Below are positions 21,661 to 34,420 of a stretch of 64,000 nucleotides of DNA, one piece after another (positions within the stretch are counted from its first letter, which is position 1; each line of letters opens with the position of its first letter). The notes beneath the pieces are model-generated. The model was not told the origin of the DNA. It worked only from the letters and a program-made list of their open reading frames with translations, and ran no database searches. Where the stretch lies: contig VXAY01001313.1 in NCBI GenBank assembly GCA_013399855.1, positions 1,101,084 to 1,165,083 on the forward strand, written 5' to 3'. This DNA comes from Oxyruncus cristatus (Eukaryota; Chordata; Aves; Passeriformes; Cotingidae). Both the position numbers and the translations under genes were made by a program.

Positions 21661-24370
21661 AGGTAGAAGAAAGCATATTTATTCCCCAGGTTTCAATTTT
21701 ATGAAGTTTCAGTAATGATGGCCTTTTTTGAGATAAACATTTCATTAAAAATCTTAGATGTGATCCTTTATAAACAGTTTTTCCATTTGAAGGTATAACT
21801 TTAGGCATGGTTCTATTTCAGCCAAAGGCAGACTTAGTAAAGCCTTCATAACAGGACCTAAAGAAGATATTTGCTAGAACCGTGTGCTGTTGGACTCCGG
21901 CTTGGCCTCACTGTGACAGTCCAGCCTGTGGGGTTCCAAACTGAAGCCTATTTAGGCAGATCTAATTTTCCCAGTTGATCAATCTGCAATACAATAAAAA
22001 CAGAGGTCTGTCAGGGAGAAACAGGTGTTGTTTCTGTGATGGATCTAAAAAACACTGCAGCTAACAGGACCTGCTGGACCCTTTTCCCACCTAATGTATT
22101 CAACAAGTTATGAATCACAAAGTCCTGTCGCCAATCCTACAGTTGTGCTGTTTATGCCTTGCCTGCATCTCCAAAATGGCCAGGAGGTGATTGTTACTTC
22201 TTGTACCTTCCAAGTAACTTTGTCAGCTGCATTTCTAATCAGCCTTCACAAGTAATCAGTATTCTGCAGATCGCTTCTTTCCAAGTTCTGTGCTTCTTGG
22301 AGTTCAGACTAGAGGCAACATCTGTGAGATCCATCTTTAGACACCCAGAGTCTGTGTTTGTATGGGCAGTTATTACACTCTGAGTGATCTGTGGTTTATT
22401 TAGTCCCGAGACAAGTACCAGGGTGTTTTCTCTGTGTTTTGCACCAAGTTGGAGATGCCAGGCAATGGAAGGTGAATGAATGAACGTTCATATCTCATTT
22501 GTACAGAGAGATGCACAGAATTCCTCATACCAAACAATGTACAGACTCTGAATTGTCATAGCAAACATTGACAAACATCTGCTAAAAATGTATTCTAGCC
22601 ATGCTCCCAAGCCTTCCAGCTCACATGGAATAAAGGAGTTGTTGGGGAGTGGATGAAGGAATGTGTATGAATGCAAGCTGGTGGTTTGGAAGTTTTTAAC
22701 TGCAGAGCAGGGTCGCTCCTTGTCCTTCTGTTTCCAGCAGAGGTCAGGCAGTTAACCTATGCAGAAGACATCCTAATTTCTGCTCCTTCTCACCTGACAA
22801 TCCACCTGTTAAAATCTTTTCGATTTTGGAGAAACAGCAGCAAAATCAATGATGCCACAGGCATTGTTACACCTTACAAGACTCATTACAGACCTAGGAT
22901 ATCAGACTTCCAGTACCCTGCCCACAAAAATATTTAGTTTTGCAAAAAATACCAGTTTTGCAAAAAAGATAAAATAGTTATTTTGGTAGGATTTGCTCAG
23001 TAGACCAGGATCTCTAGGATTTTATTACATATTTGTATGAGTGGGTGTTCAGACTTTATGAAACTTTAGCATTTAAAACTCAAATGAGAACAAATGAGTA
23101 ATATTTAATTGGTGCCTTTTTCCATAGCACACTGGGCCTGCCACCACTGCTTTTAAACAAGTGATTAGAGTAGCAAAAGTCTTAAATTTTCTCACGTCCT
23201 CTGCTGCCTTATTATAAAGAGATTTCAGACAAGAATGCCATAATTTTTCTTTCAAGTCCTCTTATTTCCTCATATAGTAGCAAACACTGGAGGGGGGAGA
23301 AGGGTCTTGGATGAATGTGTCAGCCAGATGTGGGAGAACATGAATCTTGACTTATCAGAGGTGTCATCAGGTCTCTCAAAGTTTAAGTTCTTGCTTGGGT
23401 GATATACCCATATTATTTCAGACCACCAAATAGTAGTTTTTTATCAGAAAAGGAGAGGAGCTTGAGATCTGTTTCCTTCCCACACTGACAATAATAAAAA
23501 AAAAAACACCTCTGTTTTTTTTTTAATGTTTTTTTTCTTTCACACTCCTTGAAACAAAAATTCTCTCACAGATGTTTTGTTCAGAGCTCAGCTCAATGGG
23601 AAAAGGCATGCGTGGGGAATATATGATTCAGCATCTTCACATTACAGACTTGTTTACTGCCAAATGCTGTGGGAAGTCTTGGCCAGAAGGTAAGGTCTTT
23701 ACCACCAAATAGTTACAAAAGTGTGATCCTGTATGATTCAGGATTTCCCCCTGTTTCTAATACTAGAAATTGCCATAGTTTTCTTTTGTCTCTCATGTGT
23801 CTCAGTACAGTATTGCAAACCCCACCTCAAAGATTCCTCAGCAGTAGAACATTGCCACAGGCATCACTGGATGTGGGAGCTCAGGAAAGTTCCCACAAGC
23901 CCTTTTAGGATTTGAAGTCCTTTAAAGGTCATAAATCCCAATCTGGGATAGTTGGGAGGATGGCAGTCCCAGGCATGTACTTAAATACTTCAGCTATGTT
24001 TAGAAAGGGAAAAGTTGCTGCTCTGTTCGAGCGCCTTTCTGTGACTGGTCCCATGAAGCTGGTTGAGTCTTTCTGAAGAGAGAACAGGCTGCAACACAAC
24101 TTGGCTCACCACTGAGCATTGACCCCATTGACTTTTTGTCACTGGAATTGTTTGGGATCTTGTACCAAAGTAGTAAAATGTCAGTCTATGAAAAGCGCCA
24201 CTGGATATTACCCTACTAATATCAAATAAATATAGTTTGTGCTATTTTAGAATGTTGCAGTAATGGATACAGAGCAGTGCTGTGGAGCTTGTACACTGTT
24301 TTTCTTCTACCTTTTGGAGAACAATGGGGTGCCTTCATTTTGAAGTCTAGAACACCTAAATATCAGCAAC

Positions 24371-24425
24371 TCGGTAAAATTCCTCCCACTCTGACCTCTC
24401 TGGGCTTCAGTTTCCCTCATGAAAT
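24371..24425 (+). mobile_element. Possible ancient MIR/L2 fragment
   Basis: The stretch around 24391-24420 (ctgacctctctgggcttcag, then tttccctcat) closely resembles the 30-bp signature shared by MIR SINEs and the L2 3' end (cttaacctctctgagcctca, then gtttcctcatc). The match is confined to about 30 bp and no tRNA-derived head is visible, so chance is possible. Confidence 0.35.
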
Positions 24426-27400
24426 CCTACTGTGAACACCTGCTATCCATCGTGGGGAGCTGGAAAAAGAAATTCTAGCATTAAAGAACTTGAATGTCTG
24501 AATTTGCACAGACAGAGCTACTAATCTCATTGCACTATTTCTCTGTCCTTCTCTAACTCCAATACTGACTCAGTGTTTCTTTGTGACTTCCATCTCACCT
24601 CTGAGTTTCCTTCCTTAGGCAAAATCAGGGTTTCCCCTTTGAGGACCTTCAGAAGATCCTTGATTTCTCATCTTTCATTGTATTCAACTTCCTCTGAATT
24701 ATTTTCAGACTTCTGCAAAAGCAGAATTTTTACAATGCCAATAAAACTGGAGACATTTATTTGAATTCATATGATCAAAATATTTTACTTCTGAGTTCCA
24801 AGACACTAAGAAATTTTTCTTTGTTTCTTTTGCTTGAAATCGTAATTACAAACTTTATAATCCCTCATTTTCAAATTCATCAATTTCCTGTTGCTAGACT
24901 CATATTTACCATCAGTGACTGGCCAGTTCAATCAAATTTTCCCTGTAGGATAATTTTCTGTGTTTCTTCTGGTTTTTTGTTAGGGAGGAAAAAAAAAACA
25001 ACACATGAAATAATCTATCAGAAATCTCAGGAGGCTGAAAAACCTGATGTTTCTCTTATTCTTTTTGTTCTTGTTTGTTTATTTGTTTGGAAATACAATA
25101 CCAGAATAGAGTCTCTTCTCCCCTCAAATTCCAAACAATTTGTTTAATAGGAAATCCTGTTGCAAATAATTTAAATACATTGAAAATGAAAATTAGATTT
25201 ATATAAACAACACAGCTTGAGTAACCTGAAGGGAAAGTAAGGTGAAATAAATTTATCATAGGCATAATTTAACTTTGCTTTGGTTTACTTTAGAAGGTAC
25301 ATATTTTTAAGTTATATTATATTAGGACTTTCTATGCATATTATTTAACATTAAAATACAAAATAAAAGAGCAAAGTAATGTGCTGTTTAAACATTCATA
25401 AGTGGTTGACACTGTGTGTGTACTTTCAGAGATGTGCTGTATCTCTAAGGAGACGAAAAATAGCCTATTATTAGTGCATATTCTTATAATCTAAATATTA
25501 CACCAGAGCAGAAAGTTTTGGAAACATTTTGCTTGCAAAGTCTTGCTTGCACACTGTGCCGTGGTCCAGGCTGGCAGGAAAAGAAATGCCAGGAGATATT
25601 TACTTGTTCTACATTATTGTCCATAACCTGATGAAAAGTAAGGTGACCTCTCATACCTGCAATTCCAAAGTTTCGAGAAGTCACCAGGGGTCTAAAATAT
25701 GTCTTCTGGTGGCCACCATGCTTTCTAAAGGAAGTATATAAACTAAATCAGAAGAAATTTGTCTGTTGCTTTTCCCCATTCCTGAAATGAAAACAGCAGC
25801 CCATACGCTGTTTTAAGATCAGCTGTAAGTAATGCTTACAGTGTTTTGTATTTCATATTTCTGAAAAGAGTAAATAACTGCACTTGGGTTGGTTTGGGGT
25901 TTTTTTTGGATATATATATTTATTTTAAATCCAGTAGCAAAACAACTCTTGTCTCAAGGAGAATTTCATATTTTTGAAGATGAAAAACTAAGGACTGAGA
26001 AATACCTTTTTTTTTTTTTTTTTTTACTTCAGAGTCAAAAAACCTACAAGAAGAACTCGGAAAATTACAACATATTCAATGTTTGATCCATTCTGTTCTC
26101 AGCCTTAAAAAGAAATGATTAAAAATTCATTTTGAAGTTAGCTTTGCATGTGTCCTGTAGATACAAGCCTGGTTGACAGAGTGGGTTCAGATTTGTAGAC
26201 ATCTTTGTACATGTAAGAACAAATAAACAAGAAGGCTAAGAATAGACGAGAGAGTGCAAACCCGTTTGTTGGATTTTGCTGACAAATTCTCGGGAGTGAC
26301 ATGTAATACTTGGACTTGATGCAAATTTATCATTATCATCATAGCTTTAAATATTTAATGTGATAGTATGGGGCAGTTTTTCTCATGAGGGATTAACACA
26401 GATAAACTTGTTTACTTTGCCTATGTAGCTTCTTTAAATAAGTTACTTCTGAATTTTATTGCTTCAAATGCTCATGAAATGAAACCTAGAAAAAGGTGCA
26501 CTGTCTGGTAGCTGGAAACCTAACTAAAGGTCCATTCTTATACTTCTACGTGCTACTTGCTACGCTCTTGTGCAAATTGAAATGCCCAGGTTGATCATTT
26601 TTAGCAGAAAATTGGCGATGGAGGCTTGGTCACTCCTGAGAGAAAACTGTCAGGGAAGGAATTTACAGTCAGACACAGAAGTATTGCCCTTTGTGAGTGT
26701 ATTCAGTGCAAAGTGGGGATGCTCTGATAGTGGTGCACTTCTGAGGAGCTACTGCAGTTCAGAAAGAAAACTGACTCAAAGTTGGAGTTAAGCACTTTAT
26801 GTTCTCAGTTAATGGAAAAATGGCATAATTAGCAGACTTAGCAGGAGAAAAGCAATACTAGCCTGAGAATGCTTTCAAGCAGCCCATTTATTTATTGCTC
26901 TTAAAAGACATCATTAAACTCCTTCATAAAGTAAGAAAATGTGCCCCATCAGAAGCTCAATATTATTCTATTGCAAGGTAAATTTTAGCCATAGTATCTT
27001 CACCTCCCTCTTTTTCCCTGTGATTTTCTTCTCTGTTATGATGAGGATTAGTTGAAAGGGCAGAGGCTCCTTGTTCAGATGAATATGATATAAAGTCAAT
27101 GTCAGTTGAAACCCAGTGAAAAATGACTCAGGGTTGAGTCAACATAGAATTGCTGGTCCTTTCTGGTGATGACCCATTCTCTAAGATAAGTCTTAGCTGA
27201 CTCTATGGGATTTTATTTGGGATGTACCTGCTGTACTTGACAGAGAAATGAGAGGACACAAATGAGAATACCTTCTTACCCTCCTGCCTTCTTACGCTTT
27301 CTAAATTTCAGCTATTGCAGCGAATTTTCTTTTCTCTTTATCCCTAAGATCAGATTTGAGTGTGGCTAAGAACTGCGGGATGAATTCCTCCTCTGTTGGG

Positions 27401-27750
27401 GTGAGAGCTGTACCACTGAAGTGCGGTCCAGGTGGGAAACTGAATTAGAGGAACTCACCTGGCACTGCACCTAATACTTCAACCCTTAACTTGTAGGACC
27501 TCTGTAACACAGTAGCACCATATTGTTTAATTTCCCTTCTCTAGCAAAAGAATGGGCTTGACTGTTTCAGAGAGTAGAGATGAGGATGCAAGCATGGCCT
27601 GTGGCCTCAACAGAGAGAATGCTGGTGCTGTTCTTGGGAGCTGGAGGATGCTTTTACTGGAGTATCAGCTAAAGCATTGCTTCCAAAGGCAAAGACAGTA
27701 AGTGAAGGGGAAGGAAAAATAAAATTAAGTCTCATACACACCTAGACTTT
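24426..27750. other. Noncoding AT-rich DNA
   Basis: No gene was recognised. The longest frame is 128 codons (24761-25147 plus). It reads as Phe/Leu/Ile-rich sequence across AT-rich DNA without a recognisable domain. A T19 run lies at 26007-26025. Confidence 0.6.
26007..26025. repeat. Poly(T) run, 19 nt
   Basis: A T19 homopolymer with no recognisable retroelement body next to it. Confidence 0.9.
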
Positions 27751-27873
27751 NNNNNNNNNNNNNNNNNNNNNNNNNNNNNNNNNNNNNNNNNNNNNNNNNN
27801 NNNNNNNNNNNNNNNNNNNNNNNNNNNNNNNTAGATTTGAAAAGAAAAGAAAAAAAAAAAAAAAAAAAAAAAA
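27751..27873. other. Assembly gap (81 N) and adjoining A-rich run
   Basis: Eighty-one undetermined bases (27751-27831) are followed after 8 bp by an almost pure A tract with a few G (27840-27873). The A-rich edge suggests the missing sequence is low-complexity or a retroelement tail. Translated frames here are meaningless. Confidence 0.95.
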
Positions 27874-30800
27874 GAATATTAGTGGACAAGTATTTGATAC
27901 ATGGGATTCTAGTTTTGTTGTCAAAATAGCTTGCTATCTGCAATACCTACTGATTTTCCATGTTGTAGTTTCAGCTTTCCGGAGCAAAAGTTCTAGGGAG
28001 AAAATGCCAACAGAGTAAAGTTTCAGCATATGAAGGATAGACAAATAGATTGGAGAGGACAGGAATGGGGGACACGATTATTTGACATATGCTGACAGAA
28101 TTAACATGGCACGTGAAATCCATATTTCAGTACCTGTCATGAAGCCTCTGATTGGCATCAAGAACATAATAAGACCTAATTTTTGTCTGGACGAGCAGTG
28201 AAGACCAGCAGCTGTGATTTCTCTAACAGTTCACGCTGCCATAGTACTCTGCTGCATTATTCATACTGGGCAGAACTCCAAATCCCTAACCCATGTTTTC
28301 CTGACACATGCAATGTTTGGTGTCAAGTCCAGAACATCTTTCAATTTGAAAAAAAAGAAAATATTTAGAATGGGAGAGAAGGACAAGGAAAGGGCACCAA
28401 GCCTGATGCAGAACTGCCATTAGCTGTGTAGGTGCAACTGGCAGTACGATCAGGGGTTCTGAAGTCCTTACTGAAATCAAACCAAAGCTGTTAACTTTTT
28501 GCTCCTTTGTCCTTTTTCTGCCATTGTGTTGTTTGGCTTCTTAGGGTGCCACTGGAGAAGAACCAGGGATGTCCTTGAATTTCCATTCTTGAATATTAGT
28601 CTAAACTTCCTCCAGATGGGGGTATTTTTCAGCCCGGCTGCTAGAACTAGGCTTCACGTGGAATATCTCCGTGGAGCTCAGCATTCAGCATTTGGTTTTG
28701 TAGAATCCTGTTATAAACACCTGGGATCCTTAGAGAGTGACTCAGTGTCTTTGGCTCCCAGTATCATCCTGACAGCACTAGTTTATGCCACACTTCTGAT
28801 GTTCTCCAGCCTATTGCCTTTACCCAACACTTTGGCTCATTCTTTATTTTCCTTACTTCCTGATAAACCTTTCCAATCCCCTTTCTCCGGAGGCTTTCAA
28901 AATTCCAGGTTGCACATTGCAGTCTGTATTGTACGTCTACGTGCGTGCCCCAACAACTCTGCTCTTGAGTTACATTTATCATTAATTTTAACGTTTGGTT
29001 CTTCCCTGCTGGTCAGCTGTCAAATAAAAATTCTCTCTTTACTGTGCATGTTGTTGAGGGGAACACACTGAGTTGATGCAGATATTTGAGCATTGTCAGG
29101 AAATGCTTTAGTGGATTGATTTTATTGTCCATGACTTTTTTTTTTTTTTTTTCTGGTGAAAAATGCTAGTCTGGGAGCAAGAGAGACTGAAACCCTCAAT
29201 CTCCCCACAGAACACCACATAAAACATTGAGCAGCAATAGTGAAAGTGTCCTTACGTGAGTTCAGCATTTCTGTTCCTTCTCTAAATCTGAAGAGATTGC
29301 TTTGAAAGACAAGACACTAAACAGTTTCCTGTGGTTTCTCAGTCCTTAGTCTTTGGTGAGATTGTAAATAGAGGTGAGAATTTCTGTCAACTGTGATTGC
29401 ATTTTGGAAACTATAGATACTCCTTCTTTAGGTAATTCCATAGTTTCCTTAGAGTTTTCTTTTAGTAGTAGCTCGCTTTCTCCACTGTCTTGCTGACTTG
29501 CATGAAAACTATTTCATGGTTCATTCTGTTTGATTAAGTCTGTTTTTCCTTTTTTTCTTTCTTTTTTTTTTTTTTGACAAAAACTTAAACTTCTGAGTAA
29601 TAGGAAGTAAATGGAATGTATCAATGCTTTAGTAACGAAAATTGTTCATCTTTTTGGTATCAAAACTGTGATTTTTTTTAATTTTTTTTTTTGGTAATGC
29701 AACTCTTTCTTACTTCCTTCAGTATCCTGTGTGAATTTATTGTCAAGGTACATGGCACTCCATCAGAGCATTGTGTTTACTTGTTGCTAAGCAGAAAAAG
29801 AAATATAGAAATTTGTAGCCACTCTGCAATTGTAGTTGAAGGACAACTAAGATCTTACTGGAGACTGGAGTCAGCAGGGTCCACCACGATGAGCATAGAC
29901 TTGACATGCAGGAGGATCTTTAAAAAAACAGTGGAATGACTTCCTGAATTCCCATTTTGGCTTTTTGAGCTCTGTCTGTCACGTTAAGAGCCTTTCTCCT
30001 TCATCAGTTCTTTGCCGTGAGAATAAATGAGTTGTCACACACCAAGTACTCTGGGCTAAACCCTGCCTTTAGATGTCTGGAATTTCATTTGTGTCAATGG
30101 AAATTTCATCCACGGGCAGATCCATGCATTTTTGTGCCTATGGAGTGGAATAGGCTTAACATTATGGATTCAGTAGATGGAGAACGGGAAGAGCTTTAAC
30201 TTTTAAGTGATAGTCACTAGTTCTGCAAATAGGATACAACTTCTACTTCTTACTTTTTAAGTCACCACATGAATTAATGAAAAAAAACCCCACAGTCAAC
30301 TTTATTGAACTCTCTATATAAATGGATGGTCTTTACAACAGCAGATTAGATCAGATTTATTTTCTAATGCATATGCTTTTTAAAAAAACATGTTGTTGCA
30401 GCTGTTGTCTACACAACAGGTAACTGTTACAGCAAGATGTATGAAGTGCAGTATTAAACATTGGAGGTGTTCAGGTGCTTAGAGTCATATCTAGATCTTA
30501 CTGAAGAAAAACACAATTTTTTTAGTTGACTTCATTAGAGATGAGTTTTCCAAGAGTTACCTATCACAACCCCCTCATGGTGTTTTTTGTATAAAGTGAT
30601 TGACATAGAAATAAACAACGGTTGCTATTTCAATATCATATTTTATGCTTCATTGCTAACACTGAAAATACAAGGACCTATACCTTCTTTCTGGAGTTAA
30701 TCTTTAAGGGAATGTGGAGTCCTTCACAAGTATTAACTCTGTAAAAATCTATTGTCTTTACAACAAAGTAGCATCCCACCATCTAGATCACAAGTTTTGA

Positions 30801-33800
30801 GTGAAATCTATTACTGTGACACTGTAAGAGAACATATCAACTTTTCTAAGGCTAATGAAGCTACTGATATGAAAGCGTTATATTTGAGAAATAATACATA
30901 TCATGAAAAAGTAAGTCAGTTTTAACAGAAGTAGCACTCAATGAAAGATCCAGAGGGCTGGGGGACGTTTTGGTGATGAAAGGGTTGTGGCAATGCTGTA
31001 TTACGATGTTTTCATTAGTACTGTGTTTCCTCCTTCCCCTTGCAACCTGAGTGTGGTGTTTTTGTCTCTGTTCAGAAACGAAAACAAAACTTAACAGGAT
31101 GGATCAAAACTTGGAGGGAATATTTTTATTTACTTTGGGGGTTTTTTTTAGTTTGTTTGGCTGGAAATGTCATCTATTCCACTCTGAGAAAGTGAACTCC
31201 CCTGCAACAGAGCCTGGCAGCAGACTTGTGACAAGGATGCTGGATGTGCTAAACCAACATTAAGATGATCTGTAATACAAAGGTCAAGGGAAACTTTACA
31301 GGGTAAATAGGAAGGATGACAAGTGCAGTTATTTCAGAAACTTTTAGAGTGACTCAAAGCCTGCTGACTAAAATCAGTGGGAGTCAAGACTGGGGCATCA
31401 AATAAATGTGAAGAAAAGTTTGTTTCTAGATATTCTCTTGCACATAATTCTGCTCCTTTTATTTTTCTCTCTCCTTTGTTCCTTTAACAGTAGGACTTTT
31501 GGAGGTTTTTTTTGAAAAGTTCTTTTACTCTAATTCCTTAGTTCTTCACTTAAAAATCAAAAATTTGAGAACTGAATTGCTTCCATCCCACTGGATAGAA
31601 AAAAAAATTATCTGGTTACCCTATATTTTGAGATAAAATATGTTAGCATCATTTCCTTTTTAAACCTAAAAACTTAATATAAGCTGTGTGCAGAAGACTG
31701 CAAAAAGAAAATATTAGCAAATCCTCCTGAATAGCAATCATGTCCCCCAAAATGTATTTTTTTTCAAGAAATAGGCTAAATTGATCCAATAAATTAATTG
31801 ACAGCTTTATTTATAGCAATATACTAGGGATAAACTGCCAAGAAAATATTAATTAGGAAACAAACATTGCAATATTTACAAAGCTATCCTCAGTATTAAA
31901 AACAAAAGGACAAACCCCAGAAAATGTGTGATAAATAATAGAGCTATTTCTAAATGGAATTAGTTGTTATTTTAAGTTCTGTATGTCACATCGTGATAGT
32001 TTTTTAAGATGTGAAGTGACAGGCAAGACTGGGAAGCCAGTCTTTCCCAGTGAGTGCCTGTCTGCATCTTACACACTTCGTAGAGGTAGCAGTAGTTTCA
32101 TCTGTGAAGTCCTTGCATAGACTGCCTTGAATCTTTTAGAGCTGGATTTGTTTGAATGTACGATTTTGAAATTTTGGAGAAAATAGAGGTCAGAGAAGGT
32201 AAGATATCTCAAACTAGAGGCTCAAAATGAAAAGCAATGTGTCTGAAATGAGGGAAAAGAAGCATTTTCTACCTCTCTTGGCCAGTATTCCAAGTATATG
32301 CTTGAAGGACTTGGCAGGGTGTTAAGTATCCATTAACACACTTCCCTTTTGGAATTACTGCCACTAAAAGGGTCGAGACAAAGGGGATATATTCAACTTA
32401 CAACTGCAGAAGCTGACATGAGGGCCACAGCACGAGCTCTTCTACCTGACGGTGGGCTCTGGCAGTGGCCTTAGAAACTCTCACCTATAGTCTATAAAAT
32501 GCATTGTGGAAGATTGCACAGGATGGCTAAAGGCATGTGTTTGTCTACACAGAGACACAAGCAGCTCTTTCCCTGTCTCCTTTGTCACTTTATGCTCTCT
32601 TTCACTTAATAAATGAGCAAAGAGGAGAGAGAGGAGCTCTGAATTATACACTTCTGGCCTGGAGACTGTCAGGTTTGCACGCTGAGCCCAATGTATCTTG
32701 TATAGTGACCATACAACATCCTTTATCAGTTGGGTTCTTAGCTTCAGGGCACAAACATCATTATTTATACTATGTAGGATGATGTGTCACATGAACCAGG
32801 TGCATAATATTTCTGAGAATTAATGGTGACCTTTTTTAATGTAGCCATTGACAGTAGCTCTAGAATAGATGCTTACTCAGAGGAGAATGTATGGGGTGTT
32901 CTTTCTGCTTCCAAAGAGTGAGATATGCAGGTAATATGGAAATTTTCCATCTGTATTTATCCCTGCCAACCTGTACCTTCTGGACCATCACTCGATTTTC
33001 AACATCTTTTCCATTCCTTTGACCATAATTTCTAGCAACTAGGTCCTTGCTAAAAACCTTATGATTTACTTGACTGGTGTCCAAAGATACGCTCATTTCC
33101 AAAGGTGCTTGGAGAAGTGTCAGGTGATTTCCATTATACTACCTACCCTGCTTTGCATGAGGAGAACAGGCATTTAGTAACCATTTTTAGACATAAAGAG
33201 TTCTCAAACTGCAGAAATGACTTTCAGATTCTAGAGTTTGAGTCTGCCTCCTTTGTTGGAACTTTCTGGCACCTGCAGGTATTCCTTTGGAGTCTGCAAT
33301 ATTTCATGAGCTGGAACATCTTTCTCATTCACTTTATGTCTCTGAAGTGAGGGTGGATCTGTCTCATTGATTTTATCCCCTGAAATGAAGATAGGGTATC
33401 TGGGACTGCACACGTGCACAGGATGTATGGCCCACACAGTCTGTAGGTTTTAGTTGTAGCTGTAGGTTTTCATCCAAAGATGAAAGGCTGAGTTAACTTT
33501 CCTAAATAACTTGCAACACGTTTGAACGATGTCACCGCTATTTTTCTTCCATGTATTCAGGGACTCTGAATTGGTGTAGCTTGTTCTAACATTAGCAACC
33601 CTTCCAGTTTTCTTCCTTTGTGCTGTAAGTTCTAACACATAATCAATTTTATCTTATATATTCTAGGGGAAAAGAACATGTTTTCATTTTATTTGCTCTT
33701 TTGGACACATGTCAAAAGTGTTGTTGTGTTTATTTATTTTTTTTTTTCAAGGAAAGAAACCTTTTTAGTTTTCCTTCTTTTCTCTTGTAGAAATCAGCAA

Positions 33801-34340
33801 TGTCAAGTAAGGTCTTCCCTTTTTATGCTGATGTAGGTCCCTCATGATAGAAGTAAGATATGACTCATACATATGTTACTGCAGAAACGTCTCTACACAA
33901 ATAGGCTGAGGTAAAAGCACTCACTAGAAGCTTCTTATGTATGATCCAGTGTGTAGCCTGATTAAAAAACTGGCCAAAGGAAGGAGAAGAAGGCAGAGAA
34001 CTGGAATTTTTTGGCAGACTTCTCTCCATAGTGTTCATCCGACTTTCAGCAGATATTTGAAAAAGGCTAAAGTTGTCCTCCGAAGGTAAATGTTAAGAGA
34101 CTGACAATAATATTTCTCCTCTGTTTCTCTTGCTACAGGAGTTTCTTAGAACTCTTGCTATATAATATATAAAAAGAAAGGTATAAGACTAGATGGATGA
34201 ACCGTCTCTACTTTTTAAGTGTATGTGGATGAAAGAGTATTATAAAAGCAACTCTGACTTCCTCTGGGAAGTAACATCTAAAAAAAATAACATTTGGAGT
34301 ATAGGGCTGGATTTGATTAATGGAGCTCAGGTTCTCTTCC
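27874..34340. other. Noncoding DNA, includes one longer open frame
   Basis: The longest stop-free run of the window lies at 28499-29071 on the plus strand. It begins with TTG; the first ATG is at 28616, leaving about 151 codons. The translation is Leu/Ser/Phe-rich, shows no domain I recognise and has no clear Kozak or promoter context, so I do not call a gene. T-rich runs lie at 29136-29152 and 29542-29575. The rest shows nothing recognisable. Confidence 0.55.
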
Positions 34341-34351
34341 TCTTGTTGCAG

Positions 34352-34420
34352 CTGTGCACCATGAGTGCCACCGGCATCGAGCTGTGCAAGCAGGGTACTA
34401 AAGGCTACAGGAGAGGATGA
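34352..34420 (+). other. Weak candidate exon or micro-ORF
   Basis: A polypyrimidine tract ending in ttgttgcag (AG at 34350-34351) precedes a short, locally GC-rich stretch with two CpGs. The stretch contains an ATG with A at -3 (34361) and reads MSATGIELCKQ. A poor donor-like GT lies at 34395; if it is not used, the frame stops at 34418-34420 after 19 residues. Codon-like composition stands out from the AT-rich surroundings. I do not recognise the peptide. Confidence 0.15.

Larger units (their letters stand above)
18521..24370. other. Noncoding DNA with T/G-rich tracts
   Basis: No gene was recognised. It contains a short 13-bp tandem repeat (18726-18758), two T/G-rich tracts (21025-21129 and 21591-21660) and a duplicated agttttgcaaaaaa near 22936 and 22955. 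No open frame reaches 90 codons. Confidence 0.6.

Noticed and set aside
23647..23690. 44-bp acceptor/donor-bounded mini-exon
   Set aside because: It has a good donor (aag/gtaagg) but only a moderate acceptor and no coding signal; such pairs occur often by chance.
24761..25147. 128-codon plus-strand frame
   Set aside because: Phe/Ile/Leu-rich from AT-rich DNA and containing a lysine run from poly(A); no known domain.
27725..27943. Minus-strand frames crossing the 81-N gap
   Set aside because: The translation is poly-Phe from the A-rich run plus unknown bases; it is not coding.
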